The notes: a model not told the origin generated them from the sequence alone. A stretch of 64,000 bases of DNA from Symbiodinium natans (GCA_905221605.1 CAJNDS010002441.1:324001-388000), one strand, 5' to 3'. Shown: positions 19,752 through 28,529, counted from the stretch's first letter. A program made the numbers and translations.

Positions 19752-19929
19752 GGGTTTAGTTTAGGGTTTCGGCCCCAAGTCCTAAAGTCACAGATTCTTG
19801 AAGCTCCTGTGAGCTCTTCGAACAAACATGTCTTAGAACTCCCCAAAGCCCTGAAGCCACGACCATGTGCACCCCAACAGCCCTAAAGCCCTGAACCCCA
19901 AACCTCCTCCTCACCCACCCTAATTGCGG

Positions 19930-20280
19930 GTTTAGGGTCTAGGGTTTAGGGTTTAGGGTTTAGGGTTGAGGGCTTAGGGCTTAGGGTTTAGGGTATGGGG
20001 TTTAGGGTTTAGGGTTTAGGGCTTAGGGTTTAGGGTTTAGGGTTTAGGGCACCCTACATCCCTGAGCCCCTAAACCCATGTTGGGGGCCAAAGGCCCTCG
20101 TCACAAAGCCGCGAGCCGGAGTCCCAGTTAGGGTTTAGGGTTTAGGGTTTGGGGTTTGGGGTTTGGGGTTTAGGGTCTAGGGTTTGGGGTTTGGGGTTTA
20201 GCGTTTAGCGTTTAGGGTGTAGGGTTTAGGGTTCAGGGTTTAGGGTGTAGGGTTTAGGGTGTAGGGTTTAGGGTCAAGCT
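19930..20280 (+). repeat. long degenerate TTTAGGG block
   Basis: Two runs of TTTAGGG with TTTGGGG, GTAGGG and GCTTAGGG variants, separated by a short island at 20085-20130. Confidence 0.9.
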
Positions 20281-20680
20281 GTGGGTACGGGCTTTAGCGG
20301 AGCCTTAGGGGGCTTTCGAGGGGCTTTAGGATTTGAGGGTTTTTTCAGGGACGAAAGGGCTTTAGCGTTTAACCCCAAAGCCGACACCCCAAACCCTAAA
20401 CCCTAAACCTACGGTTTTAGGGGCCTTGCAAGAGCTCTAGTACTAAACTCTTCAGCATCTCTAAGCCAGCCCTCGCCGTACGACCCTTCCCGTACTAACC
20501 GCTAAACCCTAAGACCCATAAATCCCACAAGCGCCATAAGCTCCATCAACCCGATAAGCCATACTATAAAGCCCTATAAAACCCTATAAACCCTGCAAGC
20601 CTTATGTACCTAGAAACCTTAAAGGTGCAACCCTAAACCCTAAACCCTAAACCCTAAACCCCAAACCCTAAACCCTGCAG

Positions 20681-20786
20681 GCCCTCATGTTACTTTCTAC
20701 CTTCGACCCAACAGCAGCCCAGAGACCGAGGTGCAGACAGAGGCCGCACCTTTGATCCTCCAGGCCTGCTTGGTTGTTCAAAAGAG
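20681..20786 (+). CDS. candidate internal exon with repeat-derived splice sites
   Basis: The acceptor is AACCCTGCAG, the last base-changed unit of a CCCTAAA array. The donor AAGAG|GTTTAGGG is the first unit of a TTTAGGG array. The 106-bp frame reads PHVTFYLRPNSSPETEVQTE and then AAPLILQACLVVQKR. Family unknown. It is the clearest case of an exon bounded on both sides directly by telomeric repeats in opposite orientation. Confidence 0.45.
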
Positions 20787-20935
20787 GTTTAGGGTTTAGG
20801 GTTAGGGTTTAGGGTTTAGGGTTTAGGGTTTAGGGTTTAGGGTTTAGGGTTTAGGGTTTAGGGTTTAGGGTTTAGGGTTTAGGGTTTGGGGGGTTGAGGG
20901 GTTTAGGGTTAAGGGTTTGGGGGTTTAGGGCCTGA
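20787..20935 (+). repeat. TTTAGGG array
   Basis: About 15 near-perfect units, then TTTGGGG variants. Confidence 0.95.
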
Positions 20936-20964
20936 GGCTTGCAGGGGTTTAGTTCTAGGTAGGA

Positions 20965-21146
20965 TAAGGGGGACCTTAAAAGGGAATCCCTTCTTAACCC
21001 TCTTCTGGCTCTCTTAAACAGGGACCTTATTCAGAGGGTCTATATCCCGGGGGACCCTTAAAAGGGAACCCCTTCTTAACCCTCTTCTGGCTCTCTTAAA
21101 ACAGGGACCTTATTCAGAGGGTCTATATCCCCAAGGGTCCCCCTAA
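20965..21146 (+). repeat. tandem duplication of about 85 bp
   Basis: Two near-identical copies of a unit running from GGGACCTTAAAAGGGA through TTCTTAACCCTCTTCTGGC and ATTCAGAGGGTCTATATCCC. The flanks AAGGGGGACC and GGTCCCCCTAATCCT are mutually inverted, so this may be a MITE whose core was duplicated. Confidence 0.75.
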
Positions 21147-21433
21147 TCCTATCCCCTATTTAGGGGTTTTGGGTTTGGGGATGTAGGTTTCGGCTTCAGG
21201 GTGCTGGGGTTGAGGGTTGAGTGTCTAGGGTTAGATCGCCCAAAGCCCTGGTTAGACAGGTACACCATTTCCCAGTGCCACCCGTCATGTTCAGGGTGTA
21301 CGGTTTAGGGTTTAGGGTTTAGGGTTTAGGGTTGAGGGTTGAGGGTTTGGAGCTCAGGGTTTGGAGTTCAGGGTTTGGAGTTCAGGGTTGAGGGTTCAGC
21401 TTCTACGGTTTGGGGTTTAGGGGTTTCGGGAAG

Positions 21434-21500
21434 GCGGCGAAGCAGCTGGCCGAGGAAACCGGCTACCGGGCCGATTTCGAGCGCCCTGGCGGCCAAAGTT
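21434..21500 (+). CDS. candidate exon, Nudix-box-like
   Basis: Read from GGGAAG. The peptide AAKQLAEETGYRADFERPGG resembles the second half of a Nudix box (R-E-U-x-E-E-x-G-U) but has K-Q where R-E is expected. The two catalytic glutamates of EE and the glycine are kept. If real, it belongs to a nucleoside-diphosphate-linked hydrolase or a relative with altered chemistry. It is flanked by TTTAGGG on both sides. One motif only. Confidence 0.35.
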
Positions 21501-21585
21501 CACTTGGGTTTAGGGTTTAGGGTTTAGGGTTTAGGGTTTAGGGTTTAGGGTTTAGGCTTTAGGGTTTAGGGTTTAGGGTTTAGGG

Positions 21586-21804
21586 TGGAGGTTCATGGTA
21601 CCCAATTATAACTGTACCTCTAACCCACTTTATTAGCCCCTTCAGTGCTGCAACATGGTGATAAGTACAGTTAGAAGTACACCCTAAACCCTAAACCCTA
21701 AACCCTAAACCCTAAACCCTAAACCCTAAACCCTAAACCCTAAACCCTAAACCCTAAACCCTAAACCCTAAACCGTGGCCAAATAAGTACCATGAACCTC
21801 CAAG
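21586..21804. mobile_element. MITE family B, copy 3, split by a telomeric array
   Basis: Left end TGGAGGTTCATGGTACC and right end GTACCATGAACCTCCAAG. The right arm is interrupted by about 95 bp of perfect CCCTAAA (21681-21775). Confidence 0.8.
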
Positions 21805-21816
21805 CAGTTCCTGCAG

Positions 21817-21876
21817 TGGCACTTCAGGGCGTTTTTTGGGCTTTCTTGGGGCATCCCCGGGTCTGATCTGCCTCTG
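21817..21876 (+). CDS. candidate exon
   Basis: Acceptor AGTTCCTGCAG, only 12 bp after a family B end. It reads WHFRAFFGLSWGIPGSDLPL and stays open further. Aromatic-rich. Family unknown. Confidence 0.3.
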
Positions 21877-22005
21877 TACCCTAATTTAAGGGTTTTCCCG
21901 GGGGGTTTAGGGTCTATAGGGTTTGGGGTTCAGGGTTTCGGGTTTTGGGTTTTTAAGCCCAAAACTCTAAAGCCTCGGCCCTTGTATTGTTCTACGTTTC
22001 CATAG

Positions 22006-22105
22006 CAGCACAAGATTTCCTGCAAATGATCAGGTTACCGTTCACAAAGCGGAGCTCTTAAGGCTGTTAGCATCCAATCGAAGCTTCAAGAGCCTTCACA
22101 ATGAG
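22006..22105 (+). CDS. candidate internal exon
   Basis: Acceptor TTCTACGTTTCCATAG, donor AATGAG|GTCTTT. It reads STRFPANDQVTVHKAELLRL, then LASNRSFKSLHNE. No family recognised. Confidence 0.38.
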
Positions 22106-22307
22106 GTCTTTTTCCTGTTTTTTTGGTGGGGTTCCTAAAATAGGGAAGCCCTGTTTTGTTTTCTCATTTGCTTGGGAGTGGGGTCCTTCTTTCAGGGTTC
22201 GAGGGTCTTTTTTCTGTGGAAGCCCTTCCTTAGAGCCCAAAACCCTACGCCCGGCGCCCGAAGAAATCTGAGAAACCCCCAGGTTCAGAGTCGGTTTTCT
22301 TTTGTAG

Positions 22308-22399
22308 AGATGGTAAATCTCACACGCGACTGGAGGCCGCTTCAAGAGCAGAGTGGCGGACGCTACTGGGTCCTCGCGCGATCCCTCTTCGAATTATGA
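22308..22399 (+). CDS. candidate terminal exon
   Basis: Strong acceptor GGTTTTCTTTTGTAG. It reads MVNLTRDWRPLQEQSGGRYW, then VLARSLFEL and TGA. It may belong with the 22006 exon, though the phases do not join as drawn. Confidence 0.38.
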
Positions 22400-22680
22400 G
22401 CCGTCGTGCTGAGACCCGAGAAGCCAAAAGGGCTTTAGGGTTTGGGGGTTTAGGGTGTGGGACTTATAAGGTTTGGGGATGTGGGGATTTAGGTTTTGGG
22501 GTTGACAGGCGGCCTTGAAGCCTATAAGCGCAAAACCCTAAAGCCCTGGGTCGAAAAAACAATCCCTATCAGGGTATATGGACGATAAACCCTGTTAGGG
22601 TTCATTTACCCCCCCAAGGCACTTCTTTGGGGGGACCCTAAGCCCTAAACCGCACCGAAGGATTTACTGTAGGGGAGACT
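22400..22680. other. degenerate repeats and small palindrome
   Basis: TTTGGGG words, then a short palindromic element at about 22560-22615 (ATCCCTATCAGGGT... and ACCCTGTTAGGGT). No gene. Confidence 0.4.
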
Positions 22681-22686
22681 GGACCC

Positions 22687-22822
22687 ACCCTAAACCCTAA
22701 ACCCTAAACCCTAAACCCTAAACCCTAAACCCTAAACCCTAAACCCTAAACCCTAAACCCTAAACCCTAAACCCTAAACCTAAACCCCAAACCCTAAACC
22801 CTAAAACCCTAAACCCTAAACC
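22687..22822 (-). repeat. CCCTAAA array
   Basis: About 18 units, nearly perfect, ending 12 bp before CTACGCGCAG, a possible acceptor. The frame after it (22835-22912, SRGQETCPRLATQIARASLL) is open to a stop. Confidence 0.95.
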
Positions 22823-22914
22823 GACTACGCGCAGAGTAGGGGTCAGGAGACGTGCCCTCGCCTTGCCACGCAAATCGCGCGTGCTTCTCTGCTCTTTCTT
22901 CTTTCGGCTTGACC

Positions 22915-23290
22915 CTTTTCCTCGAAGTAGCTACTGGAAACTGTCCAAGAGAAAGATACCTTAAACTATATAGGGATGCTCAGTGTGATTGAAGCTTTAT
23001 TCCTTACATTTAAAATATCATATAATGAAAAAAATTGGGCTCTTTGGGTTACATGAATCCCACAAGGGTTTATGGTCCCTATGACTTACTCGAGATTATA
23101 GTAGTTTCGGGTATTTGACCAATGTAGCCCCCAAGGATATGAAACTCATGTGCAGAAAAAGGGTGCCCGTTTAGCAGTTGGTTGCTGGGCAACCTCAAGA
23201 AAAGTTATTTACTTTGAGTTTCCCCGCCCTAAACCGCTGAATAATTGTCGGTAGGATACCAGACTAGCCGCCATTGCAAAAGACAAGAAA
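22915..23290. other. AT-richer unassigned stretch
   Basis: About 370 bp with few telomeric words and several poly-A runs. No reading frame or palindrome stands out. Confidence 0.3.
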
Positions 23291-23403
23291 CGCAGAAATG
23301 AACCTCTAAACCCTAAACCCTGAGCCCTAACCCTAAACCCTGAACAGCCCTAAGCCCTGAAACCCTAAAACCCCTAAATCGAAGATCGCGGCTTTTCGTC
23401 CAG

Positions 23404-23473
23404 GACTCGCGCCGACTTCGCCTGGCCCTGTGGAGGCATCTGGACCCACAACAGGTGGCACTCCCCCCTCCAG
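23404..23473 (+). CDS. candidate internal exon
   Basis: Acceptor GCTTTTCGTCCAG. It reads DSRRLRLALWRHLDPQQVAL. A GT donor is possible at 23455 (CAACAG|GTGGCA), or a GC donor at 23474 (CTCCAG|GCGTTTAGG). Confidence 0.38.
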
Positions 23474-23621
23474 GCGTTTAGGGTTCCGGGTTCCACAAAT
23501 TTCGGGTTTAGGGCTTAGGGCTTAGGGTTTAGGGTTTAAGGTTTAGTTTAGGGTTTAGGGTTTCGGGCTGAGGGTCCCCCAGATTCGAGCTCAGAGGACT
23601 TTTTTCGGATGCTTCCAGCTC

Positions 23622-23742
23622 CAATGTCTGAATACCCTCGTACTATATCACCCTTGGGATTTTTTTGTTTATATAACACCCAGGAGGATATTAGACATAT
23701 TTTTTTAATTAAGGTTCTAAGGGGAGTATGTGTAGCTCTTAA
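23622..23742. mobile_element. repeat family P, copy 1
   Basis: Shares the 3' part AAGGTTCTAAGGGGAGTATG...TAGCTCT and the GGGATTTTTTTG core with 61224-61332. Confidence 0.5.
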
Positions 23743-23805
23743 CGAGAAAGCCCCCATACAGCCCTAGGCCCCTCCACCCCGAGACCCTCGGTACTGGGCT
23801 TTTCT

Positions 23806-23898
23806 TTGTCATAGTGGGGCAACATGTTACATTCTTAAAGGGTACTTAAACTCAAATAAGGAATAGAAACCTGTGTTTTTTGAGTACTATCCCCAGCC
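23806..23898. mobile_element. repeat family I, copy 2
   Basis: CATAGTGGGGCAACATGTTA ... ACTCAAATAAGGAATAGA ... GAGTACTATCCCC. Confidence 0.65.
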
Positions 23899-23934
23899 AT
23901 GAACTATAGTTTTGGTCTATCAGGAGCTTGTCTT

Positions 23935-24088
23935 TACTTGGAGGTTCATGGTACTTACTAACCACTTATAACTGGGCTAATAACCCTACATATAGTTGGG
24001 ATACCCCCTAGAAGGCCCTTTAGGGGTATGATAAGTAAGGTTATAAGTACAGCTATAATTGGTTAGTAAGTACCATGAACCTCCAAGT
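23935..24088. mobile_element. MITE family B, copy 4 (complete)
   Basis: TACTTGGAGGTTCATGGTAC ... GTACCATGAACCTCCAAGT. Both ends are intact, with a long palindromic arm TTACTAACCA/TGGTTAGTAA and a small asymmetric loop. It abuts a family H element. Confidence 0.88.
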
Positions 24089-24189
24089 GGGTGGTTGTCA
24101 AAATGATGCTCCCTTTTTGGATCCCTATTATAATACGGCACCTAATATTTAGGGTACCCCAAAAGGGATCATAATTTTGACAGCCACCC
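24089..24189. mobile_element. MITE family H, copy 1
   Basis: GGGTGGTTGTCAAAATGATG facing TAATTTTGACAGCCACCC. It is directly adjacent to family B copy 4, so one probably inserted at the edge of the other. Confidence 0.8.
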
Positions 24190-24216
24190 AAGTAACTCTT
24201 CTGCTTCTGTTTTGAG

Positions 24217-24275
24217 GGAGCAACCTCCGGGTCGGCTTTGAAAGCTTGAAGATTGGGGCTGAAGACGTGCTTAAA
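24217..24275 (+). CDS. candidate exon
   Basis: Acceptor TTCTGCTTCTGTTTTGAG. It reads SNLRVGFESLKIGAEDVL and meets CCCTAAA repeats. Family unknown. Confidence 0.3.
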
Positions 24276-24573
24276 CCCTAAACCCTAAACCCTAAACCCC
24301 AAACCCTAAACCCTAAACCCTAAACCCTAAACCCTAAACCCTTTAGATGGTTTGGGCTTCTTTCAGCACGTTCCTTGGACCGATTTTTTTTGGGGGGTGA
24401 TAAGCAATTCCAGGGCGTTTGTGTTGCTTGAAGGCTCCGGGGTAGTTATCAGTGTAGGTTTAGAAGTGCCCGCCAAAACTTGCAGACAGTCTGACCATGG
24501 TTTCTTTGTATATTGCCCTGTACCGTTCAAAACTCAGTGTTGAGGTTGAGGCGTTTGGTGCGGCGTTACGCAG

Positions 24574-24640
24574 GGCAGGCGTTTCAAGGCTGTTGTGCGA
24601 CTTTATGCCAGGCGCTCAATGATTCTCTGGCTCAGATGTG
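24574..24640 (+). CDS. candidate internal exon
   Basis: Acceptor GCGTTACGCAG, donor GATGTG|GTAACA. It reads QAFQGCCATLCQALNDSLAQ then M, Cys/Ala-rich and helical-looking. Family unknown. Confidence 0.38.
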
Positions 24641-24808
24641 GTAACACACCACAGAGAGCAAGTGGGTGCGGTAGATGGCGTCAGTGTCAAGAGGCCCTTA
24701 CTTAGCAGAAGGCTCGACGATCCCGTGGCCGCAGTTCGAATCCGAGGGCTTCGGTCTTATAGACTTCAAGGATACAGTACACCAAAGCTGAACGTTGACT
24801 GTCAACAG

Positions 24809-24889
24809 AATTTTCGCACGTCTACGCCCGAAATCTTAAACCGAAGTCTCCGAAGCTTCTGCAAGCCAGACATGCGGGGCCAGCTTTAG
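24809..24889 (+). CDS. candidate terminal exon
   Basis: Acceptor TGACTGTCAACAG. It reads NFRTSTPEILNRSLRSFCKP, then DMRGQL and TAG. The same frame is open back to 24638, so a longer exon is possible. Confidence 0.35.
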   Translation, partial: NFRTSTPEILNRSLRSFCKPDMRGQL

Positions 24890-24990
24890 GCAGGTTCAGG
24901 GTCTCGGGTTCAGAGTCTATAGGGTTGCGAATTCGAAGCCATAAATTCTCCACAGATCTTAGGAGATTTCGGGGGCTTCAGGGTAGGCAG

Positions 24991-25057
24991 TCGGAGTCCT
25001 CGGCCATGGCTCCAATTCTCTCCAAGGCCTGCAAGCCTGTGTTGCTGATGGGGGACT
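24991..25057 (+). CDS. candidate exon
   Basis: After GGGTAGGCAG the frame reads SESSAMAPILSKACKPVLLM, then GD, and stays open into a G/T-rich degenerate repeat. Confidence 0.3.
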
Positions 25058-25242
25058 GTTTGTTATTGTTGTTGGAGTTTGGGATTTGGTTTAGTTTTGG
25101 GGGTTCGGGGTTTAGAGTTTTTTTGCGGGGAGTTTTGGGGGTTTGGGGTTTTGGGGTTTTGAGGTTTGGGGTTTTTAGTCTTGGGGCTTAGGGTTTAGGT
25201 TCCAAGTGCGGGTTCTGAATTCTGGGACCTTGGTTTTGCAAG

Positions 25243-25296
25243 AGGGCATATAAGGTCCCTGAAATTAAAGGGCTCATGCTCATGTTGCTGGCCCTT
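25243..25296 (+). CDS. candidate internal exon
   Basis: Acceptor TTGGTTTTGCAAG, donor CCTT|GTAAGT, phase 0 at both ends. It reads RAYKVPEIKGLMLMLLAL. The frame also runs on through the donor for about 40 more codons (VSTRRLLLGFLGILVEEL), so the exon may be longer and membrane-associated. Confidence 0.4.
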
Positions 25297-25449
25297 GTAA
25301 GTACCCGAAGATTGCTACTAGGTTTCTTGGGAATCCTTGTGGAAGAGCTTGGGAACACCTCAGGAATCCCAGGCCAAAAGCGTGGTTTGAGGCGTTTGGG
25401 GGCAGGATTTGAGGTTTAGGGCCGTAGGAATTGGGATTTCGAGCTGAGT

Positions 25450-25590
25450 GTTTTTGATGTTTAGGGTCTAGGCCCCCCTAAACCCTAAACCCTAAACCCT
25501 AAACCCTAAGCCCTAAACCCTAAGCCCTAAGCCCTAAGCCCTTATAAGCCCTAAGCCCTAAGCCCCCTTGAGCCCGAAGCTTGAGCCCCT
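25450..25590 (-). repeat. CCCTAAA/CCCTAAG tract
   Basis: CCCTAAA units shading into CCCTAAG toward the right. It precedes an open piece 25606-25674 (FARRLVVASTSLYERNNSTY, then DL and stop). Confidence 0.9.
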
Positions 25591-25802
25591 GGAGCCTCCC
25601 CGAAGTTTGCTCGGCGCCTGGTGGTTGCAAGCACCTCGCTCTATGAACGAAACAACTCCACTTATGACTTATAGCCCATGATCCGTGTAGCCCTAACACC
25701 CCGCCCCCCCCCCCCCCCTTCAAAAAAAGAGAGAGGACAACATAAGATACATGAATAAATGACATCAAAATCAAACAAAACAAGTGTTGTGTTTGTGTGC
25801 AG

Positions 25803-25835
25803 TTCTGTGCGCTTCCGGTGTTGAAAGCGGATGAG
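25803..25835 (+). CDS. candidate micro-exon
   Basis: 33 bp between TGTTTGTGTGCAG and GATGAG|GTTGAGGG, reading FCALPVLKADE in phase 0. Confidence 0.3.
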
Positions 25836-26084
25836 GTTGAGGGTTTTAGGAAGGCTGGGGCTGTCGGGTTAGAAGAGAGGTTCTATTCAAAGACCTGGAA
25901 ACTGGCAAGCCTTACAATTGAAAGCTAATCCCTGTGCACCCTGGTCTCTGGGTTTAGAGTTTTAGGGACCTCAAAGCCTTGAAGTTAACCCCTCAGCCCC
26001 TTATCCCTAAACCCTAGACCATACTAAACCCTAAACCCTAAACCCTAAACCCTCAGCCCCAATCCCTTGGGTACCGGCGGGAAG

Positions 26085-26156
26085 GAGAAACTTCCGCAGA
26101 AGTTGCGTCCGGAAGATGCAGCAAAGGTCGTGGTGCAGAAGGCGTCCGTCTTCATG
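26085..26156 (+). CDS. candidate internal exon
   Basis: Acceptor CGGCGGGAAG, donor TTCATG|GTGGGT, 24 codons in phase 0. It reads EKLPQKLRPEDAAKVVVQKA then SVFM. A charged, helical composition with CCCTAAA upstream and TTTAGGG downstream. Family unknown. Confidence 0.42.
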
Positions 26157-26171
26157 GTGGGTTGGGAAGTG

Positions 26172-26310
26172 TGGGTTTAGGGATTTTATAGAGGGTTTAG
26201 GGATTTTGTTTAGGGTTTAGGGATTTTATATAGGGTTTAGGGATTTTATATAGGGTTTAGGGATTTTATATAGGGTTTAGGGATTCTATAGAGGGTTTAG
26301 GGATATGGGG
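26172..26310 (+). repeat. higher-order telomeric repeat, 19-20-bp unit
   Basis: About seven copies of GGGTTTAGGGATTTTATATA. Two TTTAGGG-like words plus an AT spacer have been amplified as one unit. Confidence 0.92.
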
Positions 26311-26362
26311 CTTAGGGTTTTGGGGAAGTTGGGGGTTTTGTGTTTGGGTTTAGGGCGCATAG

Positions 26363-26402
26363 TCATTCCTCTTGTCGCCCGGGGTGTCAAGGCGTCTACA
26401 TT
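26363..26402 (+). CDS. candidate short exon
   Basis: Acceptor GGCGCATAG, donor ACATT|GTGTAT. One frame reads VIPLVARGVKAST, another HSSCRPGCQGVYI. Tentative. Confidence 0.22.
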
Positions 26403-26411
26403 GTGTATGTG

Positions 26412-26506
26412 GGAAGTTCTGAGAAATGAATGGGGTCCCCTATGAGATAGTACGGCACCCTTAAGAATATGAACCCCTGAAGGGGCGCCAATTTAGAGAA
26501 CTACCG
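26412..26506. mobile_element. repeat family M, copy 2
   Basis: GAAGTTCTGAGAAATGAATG ... AGTACGGCACCC ... TTAGAGAACTACCG. Inverted ends AGTTCT/AGAACT. Confidence 0.6.
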
Positions 26507-26538
26507 AGGTGCCACCAGAAGCCTATTGAGCCTAAGCC

Positions 26539-26721
26539 TTGGGATGTTCCCCCTGATGCTAAGGTTTAGGTTTTAGGGTTTAGGGTTTAGGGTTTAAGGT
26601 TTAGGGTTTAGGGTTTAGGGTTTAGGGTTTAGGGTTTAGGGTTTAGGGTTTAGGGGTTCTAGTACCCCCCCCCTGTTAGAATCCCCATTAAGGACTGTTA
26701 GTATAAGGGGGAACATCCCAA
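26539..26721. mobile_element. MITE family A, copy 4, split by a TTTAGGG tract
   Basis: Left end TTGGGATGTTCCCCCTGATG and right arm GGACTGTTAGTATAAGGGGG...AACATCCCA are recognisable. The left arm is replaced or interrupted by about 85 bp of TTTAGGG (26565-26655). Confidence 0.8.
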
Positions 26722-26734
26722 CCAGGAGATTAGG

Positions 26735-26846
26735 GCCCTATATATATATGTATAATATATACATATATACATACATGCATACATACATACATACATACAT
26801 ACCCTTTAAGGGAGTATATAGGGTGCATCATTCCCTCATTCCGGAC
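26735..26846. mobile_element. MITE family D, partial copy
   Basis: Right arm GGGAGTATATAGGGTGCATC then ATTCCCTCATTCC, preceded by TATA and CATA runs. It is followed by an open piece reading DEEPVETDGNQVCASRGRG. Confidence 0.55.
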
Positions 26847-27090
26847 GAAGAACCAGTTGAGACGGATGGGAACCAAGTTTGCGCGAGTCGTGGCCGGGGT
26901 TTTCTTGGTTGCATAGGCTTTAGGATTTAGGGTTTCGGGTTTTTGGGGAGTCTAAGAAGCCCTACAGGGTTCATAGGCTTCAGGGTTTCCGGCGTATTTA
27001 GGGTTCCGGCGTATAGGGCTTAGGGGTTAACAAGGGGACCATCTCAATCATTTGGGTTGCTGTTGACGTGTGCTCGAGGCTTGTTTTCAG

Positions 27091-27141
27091 GCCCTCAACA
27101 TGCCCGAGAAACCTCAGAAGCCCCCAAAAGGCCTCAGCTAG
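27091..27141 (+). CDS. candidate terminal exon
   Basis: Acceptor GGCTTGTTTTCAG. It reads ALNMPEKPQKPPKGLS then TAG. A Lys/Pro-rich tail. Tentative. Confidence 0.3.
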   Translation, partial: ALNMPEKPQKPPKGLS

Positions 27142-27172
27142 CTCTAATCCCTAAACCCTAAACCCTCAACCC

Positions 27173-27235
27173 TAAACACTAAACCCTAAACCCTAAACCC
27201 TAAACCCTAAACCCTAAACCTAAACCCTAAACTCA
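27173..27235 (-). repeat. CCCTAAA array
   Basis: Eight units. The next island (27277-27337, AERGAQKRVRWASSACGNFF, acceptor GGCCCAG, donor G|GTAGCC) is a possible exon. Confidence 0.92.
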
Positions 27236-27390
27236 AGGCTTAGGGCCCCTTAAGCCCTTCGACCTCGATGGCCCAGGCGGAGAGGGGTGCCCAAAAACGT
27301 GTTCGTTGGGCTTCTTCCGCCTGCGGAAACTTTTTTGGTAGCCCCTAAACCCTAAACCCTAAACCCTAAACCCTAAACCTAAAACCCTAG

Positions 27391-27436
27391 CATCTTGTGG
27401 ATGCCTATCGGCGCGAACGTCCCTTAGCCTTGGACC
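27391..27436 (+). CDS. candidate short exon
   Basis: Starts directly at AACCCTAG| and reads HLVDAYRRERPLALDP. The acceptor is itself a telomeric-repeat variant. Tentative. Confidence 0.28.
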
Positions 27437-27583
27437 CTAAACCATTCACCTTGCAGCAACCTAAGCCGAAACCCCTAAACCCTAAACCCCTTAACCCTAA
27501 ACCCCTAAACCCTAAACCCCTAGACCCTAAACCCTAAATCTTAAACCCTACACCCTAAACCCTGAACCCTGAACCCTAGCAAG

Positions 27584-27635
27584 AACAATCTCGGAGGCCA
27601 GGCCTTTTCTCGACAGCCTGCTCAAGATCGTCGAG
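27584..27635 (+). CDS. candidate internal exon
   Basis: Acceptor CCCTAGCAAG, donor GTCGAG|GTGTGA. The frame TISEARPFLDSLLKIVE is strongly helix-like. CCCTAAA lies upstream. Family unknown. Confidence 0.4.
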
Positions 27636-27690
27636 GTGTGACCCCGGACCTAAAGTCCCCCAAGACCCTGCACATGACTTCGCTTTGCTT

Positions 27691-27902
27691 GGGTTTAGGG
27701 TTTAGGGTTTAGGGTTTAGGGTTTAGGGTTTAGGGTTTAGGGTTTAGGGTTTAGGGTTTAGGGTTTAGGGTTTAGGGTTTAGGGTTAGGTTTAGGGTTTA
27801 GGGTTTAGGGTTTAGGGTTTAGGGTTTAGGGTTTAGGGTTTAGGGTTTAGGGTTTAGGGTTTAGGGTTTAGGGTTTAGGGTTTAGGGTTTAGGGTTTAGG
27901 GC
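27691..27902 (+). repeat. longest perfect TTTAGGG array
   Basis: About 30 head-to-tail units with a single one-base deletion near 27785. A 14-bp word, GCTTTGCTTGGGTT, occurs immediately before it (27682-27695) and again immediately after it (27905-27918). Confidence 0.98.
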
Positions 27903-28227
27903 AAGCTTTGCTTGGGTTGGGGTTTCAAGGCAGTTTGGGGCTCCGGGTGTCGGACTCCGAACTCAGAGATCCAGGGTGCAGCGTATGCTCTTTATGGGGA
28001 CTTTAGGGTTTAGGGTTTAGGGTTTAGGGTTTAGGGTTTAGGGTTGTCCCCCAAGATGCACCTAGGAGAACTACACCCAAAGGGTCCACGTAGCTACATA
28101 GTATGCATAGGAACTCCTGCATGGGTCCCTTTCGGGCTGGTGAACCTTAGCGGTTTAGGGTTTAGGGTTTAGGGTTCAGTTCAGGGTTCAGGGCTTAGGG
28201 TTTAGGGTTTAAAGGTTTAGGGTTTAG

Positions 28228-28410
28228 GCCTACAACAAACTTACCCACGAGAGCACGAGACTCGATTACGGTCAGGCACCTTTTGAAAAAGTCGCCTCTT
28301 GGGTTATTCACGCCAGCTCCCCTTCGAAGCCTACAGGACGCCACAGAGCCGCCAAAACATGGAGTGTTGACCTATGCTTTGGGATTCGAAGCATGGGTTT
28401 GGGGCTTTAG
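28228..28410 (+). CDS. candidate long exon
   Basis: The frame opens at a repeat-derived acceptor, GGGTTTAG|GCC. It reads AYNKLTHESTRLDYGQAPFE, KVASWVIHASSPSKPTGRHR, then AAKTWSVDLCFGIRSM, and stops at 28408. It is 60 codons without stops and has good composition. Family unknown. Confidence 0.35.
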   Translation, partial: AYNKLTHESTRLDYGQAPFEKVASWVIHASSPSKPTGRHRAAKTWSVDLCFGIRSMGLGL

Positions 28411-28529
28411 GGTTTATTTTATGACCTTGGGGATCAGCACCCCAAACCCTAGACCCTAAGCCCCAAACCCTAACCCTCCCAGTTCTGAATCACAACTCTT
28501 CGTGTCTGTTTTCGAAGATCTACCTTCTA

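Noticed and set aside
24655-24760. tRNA-like sequence with GTTCGAATCC
   Set aside because: The T-loop word is present, but its stem pairs at only about three of five positions and no acceptor stem or anticodon arm can be built.
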